A DNA stretch of 8,567 nt from a bacterium (GTDB taxonomy: Bacteria; Patescibacteriota; 4484-211). Location of the stretch: assembly GCA_027020325.1 (NCBI GenBank), contig JALUVT010000098.1, positions 1 to 8,567 on the forward strand, written 5' to 3'. The notes beneath the pieces were generated by a model. The model did no database searches, was not told where the DNA came from, and saw nothing but the letters and a program-made list of their open reading frames with translations. Shown piece by piece: positions 1 through 6,312 of the stretch. Position 1 is the first letter of the stretch, and the number at the start of each line of letters is the position of its first letter. The translations under genes were made by a program, and so were the position numbers.

Positions 1-1548
1 TAACGAAAAACCTACTAAATCTACCTTTCCCTTCCCTCCTTCCAGTTGATTTATCTCTGCCATTTCATTTACTAGTTCCTTCATCCCCCGACTGATTAGC
101 CTTACATCACCTTGATTATCATAGGTCTCGGGATTACCATCGGCATCACTATAAGCATAGCTTCTTAGGTAATGGCGCGGATAACCGACTTTAATCAATT
201 CTTCCCAATGTATTTTTTTATCTCCTTCTTCCCATTCTTGGGCATTCCCTCCTAATCCATGAATAAATATTACCGGCTCTCCTCGCGGATTAAATCCGCG
301 TCTAATTAATTCTCCTTCCCCTGTTCCTAAGTAAAGCTCCCGATCGTAAAAAGGCGTTCCCTCTACCGTGGTCCAACTGCTGATTTCAGCTCCATTGTTT
401 AACTCAATAGCTGCCTCTTTCTGCCACGCCCCTTGTCCTTCTTTCGACCAAAATTCTCTCCGATTTACTAAGAAAAAAATTTGTTTTCCTTTTACCTTTA
501 ATCCTCCGATCTCTTTTACCTCTTGATTATTTGAATTGCCCGTCGTAAGAAAAGCTAAATCTTCTTCATTCCAATATTCTGCCCCAACTTGTTTGCTCCA
601 GAGGTGATAGATCTTTCTCCTTTGTCCTTCGATGGTTTTTTCTTCCTCCATCAGAGCATAATATCGCCCTTGCGGTGGAAAGAAAACTATTTTTTTAAAG
701 ATCCAGCCTCGATATCCTTGAGTTCGTAAATCATAGTCCTGCCAAGTGCGCCCCTTATCTACGCTCAAAGCATAACGCCGTCCCTCATAGGCCAGCATTT
801 CGCCTTCTCCTACAACAATATTTACTTTTCCCCAAGGATCATAGTTAATGCGTTGCCAGCTTATTTCTCCCGCTGAATTAATCTCCAGTTCGTAAAGACC
901 GCAAATATGCCGCGTGAGGCGGCAATTATCATTGCTTAAAGCATAGTAAACTTTCAACTCTCCTCCCCCGTCGCTATTTTTTCTCTCCCCTTCTTCCTTC
1001 TGGCCACCATTTTGCATTTTTCCATCTCTTTCGACGACGATCTGGCCACTGCGATAGGGGCCGCTGATATTTTTCCAACTGTCGCCTTGATCATCACTAT
1101 AATAGATTCCTTCCTCACTGCTGATTAAGTAGCGTTTACCTCCTAAAGCAAAAACTTTCATCTTCCGTGCCCGTAGCGTTTTTTCCTCCCATTGATAACG
1201 GCCTAAATTATCCCGTGTTCCTTGATAAAAACGATTTCCAGTGATGACCCAAAATTTAGTCCCTTCGGCTAAATATATTATTTGCGTCGGAGGAAGGAAA
1301 AAATTATGATCCTGAAATTGATGTAATAAAACCCAAGGTGGGGACCAGGTTGCGGCTTTGATGCTTGCGGGAGAAGAAAAAAATTTTTTTAATAAATGGA
1401 AACTATTTAAAGGAAAGAGGAAGTTGGTGGAGGAAAAAGATAATGAAAATGAAGAAGATGGTGGTGGAAGGGGGAAGAAAGAGGAGAAAAGAAAGAAGGA
1501 AAAAAAGAAAAACAAAGTAATAAATTGGCGCCAGGGCCTCTTCGTCAT
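1..1548 (-). CDS. Secreted/membrane-anchored Asp-box (BNR) propeller fused to alpha/beta-hydrolase (lipase-like), C-terminus off the window
   Basis: The frame is open for 516 codons from ATG at 1548 and reaches position 1 without a stop, so the 3' end is missing. An in-frame TAA lies about 16 codons upstream of this ATG, with no better start between. Residues 1-8 are basic (K3, R4, R7). Residues 9-26 are very Phe/Leu-rich, then Pro/Ser-rich to about residue 60: a signal peptide or N-terminal anchor without a clear AxA cleavage site. Residues 70-400 look like a beta-propeller, with Asp boxes at 151-158 (SDDQGDSW) and 262-269 (SVDKGRTW) and a degenerate one near 367-375. A charged, Gly-rich loop fills 175-197. 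From about residue 417 an alpha/beta-hydrolase begins: oxyanion-type HGLGG at 430-434 and the start of the nucleophile elbow, GFSL, at 513-516, with S515 as presumed nucleophile. Asp/His of the triad would lie beyond position 1. Inferred role: extracytoplasmic esterase or lipase with a binding propeller; the substrate is unknown. The start has a weak ribosome-binding site. Confidence 0.85.
   Translation of the reverse strand, partial: MTKRPWRQFITLFFFFSFFLFSSFFPLPPPSSSFSLSFSSTNFLFPLNSFHLLKKFFSSPASIKAATWSPPWVLLHQFQDHNFFLPPTQIIYLAEGTKFWVITGNRFYQGTRDNLGRYQWEEKTLRARKMKVFALGGKRYLISSEEGIYYSDDQGDSWKNISGPYRSGQIVVERDGKMQNGGQKEEGERKNSDGGGELKVYYALSNDNCRLTRHICGLYELEINSAGEISWQRINYDPWGKVNIVVGEGEMLAYEGRRYALSVDKGRTWQDYDLRTQGYRGWIFKKIVFFPPQGRYYALMEEEKTIEGQRRKIYHLWSKQVGAEYWNEEDLAFLTTGNSNNQEVKEIGGLKVKGKQIFFLVNRREFWSKEGQGAWQKEAAIELNNGAEISSWTTVEGTPFYDRELYLGTGEGELIRRGFNPRGEPVIFIHGLGGNAQEWEEGDKKIHWEELIKVGYPRHYLRSYAYSDADGNPETYDNQGDVRLISRGMKELVNEMAEINQLEGGKGKVDLVGFSL
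1466..1512. other. 47-bp uninterrupted homopurine (+) / homopyrimidine (-) tract
   Basis: Every base on the plus strand from 1466 to 1512 is A or G. Flanking sequence from about 1370 to 1520 is also strongly purine-biased. On the coding (minus) strand it specifies the Phe/Leu/Ser/Pro residues of the N-terminal hydrophobic segment and the start of the following linker in the propeller-hydrolase gene. The bias is probably a by-product of TTT/TTC/CTT/TCC/CCT codons. Such tracts can form triplex DNA and are prone to slippage, but nothing here shows that this one does. Confidence 0.6.
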
Positions 1549-1661
1549 TGTTTTTTTCCACTCTAATCCTTAAAGACAAAATTAGCAACAGCCTTTTTTC
1601 CCTTTGATTAAAACTCCTTTTTTAAAAATTCTTTTTCCGGGGATAATGAGGCTCAAACAAT

Positions 1662-2918
1662 TCAACTATCTAATCCCGGGACAGGGAAAGAAGAAGCAAA
1701 AGCAACTACTTCACGACGAATTTTTTCCAACAATTGCTTGTTTTGATAGTTCTGCAATACCTGATCAATCCAGCTGGCAATCTGTTCCATTTCTGCTTCC
1801 TTCATCCCCCGCGAAGTAACTGCCGGGCTACCCAAACGAATTCCCGACGGTTTAACCGCCGTACCGGGATCAAAAGGAATTTTGTTTTTATTAACAATAA
1901 TTCCTGCCTCTTCTAAAGCAAGGGCCGCTGTCCGTCCATCAATATTTTGGGGCCGCAAATCTATTAAAAGGAGGTGATTGTCTGTTCCTCCGCTGACCAG
2001 GCGATAACCTTTTTCTTGCAACTTTTGTGCCAAAACCGCAGCATTTTTAATAACTTGCCGCGCGTAATCCTTGAATTGCGGCTGTAAAGCTTCGTAAAAA
2101 CAGACTGCTTTAGCCGCCTGAACATGATTATGAGGGCCGGCCTGGATTCCTCCGGGAAAAACAGCGCGATCAATTTGTGGTCCTAATTCGGAGCGAGCCA
2201 GAATAAATGCTCCGCGGGGCCCGCGTAAGGTTTTATGAGTTGTCGCCGTGATGACATCAGCGTGAGGAACAGGATCGGGATGAACCTTTGCCGCAACCAG
2301 TCCGGCAATATGGGCCATATCAACCATTAAATAAGCGCCCACTTTTCGAGCAATCTCGCCAAAACGGGCAAAATTAATTTCCCGCGGGTAAGCCGTGGCT
2401 CCGGCAATAATCAGCTGCGGTCTTTCTTTTTTCGCAATTTCTTCAATTTCATCATAGTCCAATTTTTCTGTTTGGGGATTAACATTGTAAAAGACAGTTT
2501 GATAAAGCTGACCGGAAAGATTTACTTTAGCTCCGTGGGAAAGATGTCCCCCGGAAGCCAAATCCATGGCCAAGATTTTCTCTCCCGGCTTGAGGAGAGC
2601 CAGATAGACGGCAAAATTAGCTGGAGCGCCGCTAAAAGGTTGAATATTAGCATATTCGGCTTGATAGAGTCTTTTTAGCCGTTCCTGTGCCAGTTTCTCA
2701 ATTTGATCAATAAATTTATTCCCTTGGTAGTAGCGCTTTCCGGGATAACCTTCGGAATACTTATTGCTTAAAACCGAAGCCAAGGGAGCCAGCACCGCTT
2801 TACTGGCATAATTTTCCGAAGGAATCAATTGTAATTGTTCCCGTTGGCGTTGTTCTTCCTTAATAATTAATTCGTAAAGTTGAGGATCGGTTTGTTTAAG
2901 ACTTATTTTTTCTTTCAT
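1662..2918 (-). CDS. glyA: Serine hydroxymethyltransferase
   Basis: This is a complete 418-residue cytosolic PLP enzyme of the usual SHMT length. It converts serine and THF to glycine and 5,10-methylene-THF, feeding one-carbon metabolism. Visible motifs: SENYAS (34-39), YSEGYPGKRYYQG (54-66), SGAPAN (96-101), GGHLSHG (123-129), D200 and H203 in the VDMAHIAGL segment, and THK with the Schiff-base lysine K229 followed by TLRGPRG. The SGIRLG stretch near the C-terminus contains the Arg that binds the substrate carboxylate. Oddities: F95 where most SHMTs have His (QPHSG), A98 for the common Ser, and S122 before GGH where E. coli has His. The ATG overlaps the thyX stop as ATGA (2918-2915), and no good Shine-Dalgarno lies at normal spacing, so translation is probably coupled to thyX. 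The pairing suits it as the methylene-THF source for ThyX. The TGA stop is at 1664-1662. Confidence 0.97.
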   Translation of the reverse strand: MKEKISLKQTDPQLYELIIKEEQRQREQLQLIPSENYASKAVLAPLASVLSNKYSEGYPGKRYYQGNKFIDQIEKLAQERLKRLYQAEYANIQPFSGAPANFAVYLALLKPGEKILAMDLASGGHLSHGAKVNLSGQLYQTVFYNVNPQTEKLDYDEIEEIAKKERPQLIIAGATAYPREINFARFGEIARKVGAYLMVDMAHIAGLVAAKVHPDPVPHADVITATTHKTLRGPRGAFILARSELGPQIDRAVFPGGIQAGPHNHVQAAKAVCFYEALQPQFKDYARQVIKNAAVLAQKLQEKGYRLVSGGTDNHLLLIDLRPQNIDGRTAALALEEAGIIVNKNKIPFDPGTAVKPSGIRLGSPAVTSRGMKEAEMEQIASWIDQVLQNYQNKQLLEKIRREVVAFASSFPVPGLDS

Positions 2919-4525
2919 TCTTGAAAAGCAACGACGCCTTTTTCCCGCGCCCGGCGTTCTAATTTTCTAAAAGCAGCTAATCTTTCGAGATGGTAGTCAT
3001 TATAATCAACAAAGCCTAAAGCGAGACGGCCTAGAAGAGGAAATTTTTCGATGACCGAACGCGCCATTGCCTGAACCACTTTGCGGTAGGAAGGATGTCC
3101 TTGGGGCGAACTACGCAGTTCAGTTAAGTGGACCAATTCGCGAAGATTTAAGCGGAGATAAAAACGGTTATAAGCGCCGTGGGTTACTAAATATTGCGCT
3201 TGGTAAGGGAAATCTTTTTTTATCTTACGGTAAGCTTTTTCTGCCGCATCCATCGCTCGACAGTAAATTTCTGCAAAACCTGTTGCTTTAATTTCTTCGG
3301 GAACAATATAGCCTAATTCATTGGTAAATAATTGGCGGTGCCGGGTTAGAAGACGATGGCGCATTAAATCTTTATAAACTCCCCAATCAGCCGTAATTTC
3401 AAAAGAAAAATAGGGTTCTTCGAATTCCCGCCCCGGTTTATGATGACGATTCTGCCTTTCCTCAGTAAAAGCGCGTAAAATTTTTTCCCGTTGCGCCGGT
3501 TTCATCGACTGGGTTAATTCCCAAATTTCTTCATAGGGGCGCGAGGTGCGTTTGAAAATAATTGCACTGATAACTTTTTCCAAAGCCTGAGAATCATAAT
3601 CAATTAACTTTACTGTTGCTTCAGTAATAGGTTCAATTGTCTCCTTCTGATAAGGCTTAATTAAAGGAGTTAATTTTGCTTCTCGGGCCTGAAGATAATT
3701 CCGGTATTGCATTCCTCGTTCATTCCCCGCGCGTTTAATAAAAGCGGGAATAACTTGACGCAAATTAGCAGTTAATTGGGCGGCGATTTCCCGTACTTCA
3801 ATTAAAGGATCATTAAGGAGGTGAGTAAGGAGATATTCAAAGGCCCGTCCATTGCCAAACACACCCATATTGGTGAGTGCGGCCAAGGGTAAAAGAGCCC
3901 GCGCCGTATCGCAGGCTTTAGCCCGGATGGAAAAGCGGTAAGCCTTTTCATTTTCATCGCCGGGGAAGATTTCTTTTAGCAGAGGCTGAATCTCGCGGAC
4001 AATGTGGGAATAGGTGTCAAAAAGCTGGTTGATCGTTTTTAAATAGAGCTCACGATGAGGGGAGTTCATTAGCGTTGGTTCGCGGTAGAAAAGGTATTCC
4101 CCGTCTACTTTTTGATCAAAATAAACATAACGCGTTGATTTCTCAAGGGGAGATAGGCCAATACGGTGTTCCTCAATACTTTTGGTGGCCAGAACACTAA
4201 TCTGTTCAATGGCTACATGCGCTCCGCCCAATTCTGCCACTGAGTCATCGCCAAATCCAACTAAAACGCGTTCGTAAAAATCTTCCGCCCGGGCCACATC
4301 AAGAACTTTATTAGTCGCCCCTGTCGTATCTAGGAACGAAGCAATGTCTTTTTGACTAATAAATTCGTCTAAGAAAAGACGCCGTAAATCTTTACTAGTG
4401 CGGGAGTAGCGGGAAAACAGAGTTCCTTTAATAACTTCGGGAAGATTGATGAGGACAAAAACATTTTCCTCACAGTTAGTAAAGTACTGTTGCAAAATTT
4501 GTTTTTCTTCAGCAGTAAAAGGCAT
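2915..4525 (-). CDS. thyX: Tandem-domain ThyX-family flavin-dependent thymidylate synthase
   Basis: The protein is 536 residues, about twice a classical ThyX (roughly 220-250), and reads as two ThyX-like halves. Family role: FAD-dependent methylation of dUMP to dTMP using 5,10-methylene-THF and NAD(P)H, releasing THF. Half 1 (about 25-290) has EHRIGLSPLEKSTRY (119-133), resembling the RHR-x7-S/SxRY signature with Glu for the first Arg and one extra residue, then the ARALLP...TN...NGR helix region (209-227) and EVRE with R245. Half 2 (about 300-520) has intact RHR (389-391) but no Ser at the expected distance, then NLREL (460-464) and R481. Which half binds dUMP and FAD cannot be told from sequence. 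ATG at 4525 is preferred; an in-frame TTG directly upstream (4528) is the alternative. No strong ribosome-binding site is seen. It overlaps glyA by 4 bp. Family membership is secure; full catalytic activity is inferred. Confidence 0.85.
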   Translation of the reverse strand: MPFTAEEKQILQQYFTNCEENVFVLINLPEVIKGTLFSRYSRTSKDLRRLFLDEFISQKDIASFLDTTGATNKVLDVARAEDFYERVLVGFGDDSVAELGGAHVAIEQISVLATKSIEEHRIGLSPLEKSTRYVYFDQKVDGEYLFYREPTLMNSPHRELYLKTINQLFDTYSHIVREIQPLLKEIFPGDENEKAYRFSIRAKACDTARALLPLAALTNMGVFGNGRAFEYLLTHLLNDPLIEVREIAAQLTANLRQVIPAFIKRAGNERGMQYRNYLQAREAKLTPLIKPYQKETIEPITEATVKLIDYDSQALEKVISAIIFKRTSRPYEEIWELTQSMKPAQREKILRAFTEERQNRHHKPGREFEEPYFSFEITADWGVYKDLMRHRLLTRHRQLFTNELGYIVPEEIKATGFAEIYCRAMDAAEKAYRKIKKDFPYQAQYLVTHGAYNRFYLRLNLRELVHLTELRSSPQGHPSYRKVVQAMARSVIEKFPLLGRLALGFVDYNDYHLERLAAFRKLERRAREKGVVAFQE

Positions 4526-4548
4526 CAATTAGCTGACTAGCCTATCTT

Positions 4549-4578
4549 AAATTACTATCCTCAGTCTTGCTTTGTCAA
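4549..4578 (-). promoter_or_regulatory. Putative sigma-70-type promoter for thyX-glyA
   Basis: Read on the minus strand, a perfect TTGACA (-35, 4578-4573) is followed after 18 bp by TAATTT (-10, 4554-4549), which matches the consensus at only three positions. A start site near 4542 would give a leader of about 17 nt to the thyX ATG. It sits in the 105-bp gap, one of only two sizeable gaps in the window, where a separate transcription start for thyX-glyA is expected. The evidence is motif match and position only. Confidence 0.4.
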
Positions 4579-4633
4579 TTTACAACCCTCTTTTTCTTTA
4601 AAGTTAAAAATTTTTCTTTTAAAAAAATAAATG

Positions 4634-6307
4634 TTACACAAGAACCGCTAAGACCATTGGGCGGCGCTGGGTCTGGCGATAAAGAAACTCGGAAAGACGA
4701 TTCTCGACGCGGCTCCGTAATTGAGACCAATTTTTAACTGGCTCATCTTTAATCTCCTGGCGGACGATTTTTTTCGCTTCCTGCACCAATTGATCCGCAT
4801 CGGCCATATAAACAAAACCGCGCGAGATAACATTAACATTATCCCTGAATTTTCCCTCTTCTCCGGCTTGGACAATGACGACAAAAATTCCTTCGGCCGC
4901 TAAGATGCGCCGGTCATTCAGGACCACCCGTCCGACATCGCCAATACGAGATCCATCAACAAAGACATCGGTTAAATCAGTCATTTTCTCCTTCATTACT
5001 TTATTTTTCTGTAAAAGGATCCCTTCGCCAGAACTAAGTTCTAAAACTCGACTGCTATCAATGCCCATTTCTTGAATTAAATTGGCGTAAGCACGAATAT
5101 GGCGCGGTGTTCCGCCGATCGGCAAAAAATAACGCGGCTTAATTAAGGCAGCTAAGAGAGCTAAATCACCTTGTGATCCATGACCGGAGACATGTAAATC
5201 TTCCTGCATTTCCGAATAAACAACCCGCGCTCCCTGAGCGGTCAGGCGATCGATGACCACTCCTACCTGATCATAATAACCCGGGATAGGATCAGCGGAA
5301 AAAATTACCAGATCCTCTTTCTCTAGTTTCACCCAACGATGATTGTTTAAGGCGAGGCGGTAAAGGGAAGAATTGATTTGTCCATAACTGCCGGCAATAA
5401 CAATCAATAGACTCCCTGGGTTTTGCTGACGAATTTTTTCCGGGGGAACAACACTGCGGGGAGGGATTTTAAGATAACCCATGTTTCGCGCTACTTCGAC
5501 ATTTTTTTGTAAAGACATTCCAATAAAACTAACCTTGCGCCCAAATTTAACCGCAGTATTAACCGCTTGCTGAATACGGGAAATATTAGAAGAAATCGTA
5601 GTAATAAAAACTTGGCCGCGGGCTTTACTGACCTCTTTTTCAAATGTTTCTTGGATAATCCTTTCCGAATGGGTATAGCCTTGACGATTTGCGCCCAAAC
5701 AGTCGGAAAGGAGACAGAGAACACCTTTTTCCGCTAAACGAGCGGCTTTACTCACTTCAAATAGTTTTCCGTCAACCGGCGTCCAATCAAACTTAAAATC
5801 TGCGGCGTGGACAATATTTCCCACTGGAGTTTCAATAAAAAAAGCAAAAGAATCGGGGATCGAATGATTGACGCGGAAGGGAGTAAAAGTAAAACAACCT
5901 AATTTCAAATAATCATGGCTTTGGAAGCGGAAAAGCCGGGCTTGTTTTAAAAGACCAAAATCCTTTAATTTAACCTGAATTAACCCGTAGACAAGGTTGG
6001 AAGAATAAATTGGGGGATTACCAAGATCCTCAAGAAGATACGGTAATGCTCCATAATGGTCTTCGTGACCGTGGGTGATAACAATCCCGCGAATGTTTTT
6101 TAATTTGGGCCGCAGATAACGAATATCAGGAATAACCAAATCTACCCCCAACTGTTCGGCCTCGGGAAAGGCAATCCCACAATCGACAATTACAATATCA
6201 TCACCGTATTCATAAACAAAAAGATTTTTATTAACTCCGGCACCACCAAGGGGAAGAATACGCAGGGCAGGTCGGGAGAAAGAGCGCGAAGAGGATTGTT
6301 TTTTCAT
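4634..6307 (-). CDS. rnj: Ribonuclease J (metallo-beta-lactamase/beta-CASP), diverged
   Basis: This is a full-length RNase J of 557 residues. Family role: 5'-3' exonuclease and endonuclease in mRNA turnover and rRNA maturation, in the cytoplasm. The order is a Ser/Arg/Lys-rich tail (1-13), metallo-beta-lactamase core, beta-CASP insert, return to the core, and the C-terminal domain (about 450-557, starting VFVDGSRIGDVG and ending in the RRPMVLAV region). Metal and catalytic residues seen: HGHEDH (79-84), H148 in NHSIPDS, D170 in HAADFKFD, D202, and HVSGHG (372-377). Divergent points: the usual PVHGE is PIGGT (396-400), so the motif-C metal-ligand His is G398. The usual GSQGEP is GSYGQI (306-311), the usual DSTNAER is DCLGANR (202-208), and the first glycine loop (LGGAGVNKN) is one residue shorter. 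It starts 5 nt after the Lon-like ATPase stop with no Shine-Dalgarno, so coupling is likely. No stem-plus-T-run terminator follows. Confidence 0.93.
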   Translation of the reverse strand: MKKQSSSRSFSRPALRILPLGGAGVNKNLFVYEYGDDIVIVDCGIAFPEAEQLGVDLVIPDIRYLRPKLKNIRGIVITHGHEDHYGALPYLLEDLGNPPIYSSNLVYGLIQVKLKDFGLLKQARLFRFQSHDYLKLGCFTFTPFRVNHSIPDSFAFFIETPVGNIVHAADFKFDWTPVDGKLFEVSKAARLAEKGVLCLLSDCLGANRQGYTHSERIIQETFEKEVSKARGQVFITTISSNISRIQQAVNTAVKFGRKVSFIGMSLQKNVEVARNMGYLKIPPRSVVPPEKIRQQNPGSLLIVIAGSYGQINSSLYRLALNNHRWVKLEKEDLVIFSADPIPGYYDQVGVVIDRLTAQGARVVYSEMQEDLHVSGHGSQGDLALLAALIKPRYFLPIGGTPRHIRAYANLIQEMGIDSSRVLELSSGEGILLQKNKVMKEKMTDLTDVFVDGSRIGDVGRVVLNDRRILAAEGIFVVIVQAGEEGKFRDNVNVISRGFVYMADADQLVQEAKKIVRQEIKDEPVKNWSQLRSRVENRLSEFLYRQTQRRPMVLAVLV

Positions 6308-6312
6308 CTTAA

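Noticed and set aside
1560..1588. Promoter-like TTGCTA, 17 bp, TAGAGT upstream of the propeller-hydrolase gene
   Set aside because: Both hexamers are imperfect and the implied start site leaves a leader of only about 5 nt. It is not distinguishable from chance in AT-rich DNA.
1637..1679. Possible terminator after glyA: CCGGGAT pairing with ATCCCCGG around the glyA stop
   Set aside because: The stem is only 7 bp with a bulge and a loop of about 28 nt, and the T-run does not follow directly (AAAAAGAA intervenes). It is too weak to call.
1358..1819. Short open frames on the plus strand at 1358-1573 and 1604-1819, and a minus-strand 61-codon frame at 1403-1588
   Set aside because: They overlap the N-terminal coding region of the propeller-hydrolase gene or the end of glyA in other frames, and have low-complexity or non-protein-like composition.
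4590..4633. AT-rich palindromic sequence and T-run just after the rnj stop as a terminator
   Set aside because: There is no GC-containing stem ahead of the T-run; the pairing is only A/T homopolymer complementarity.
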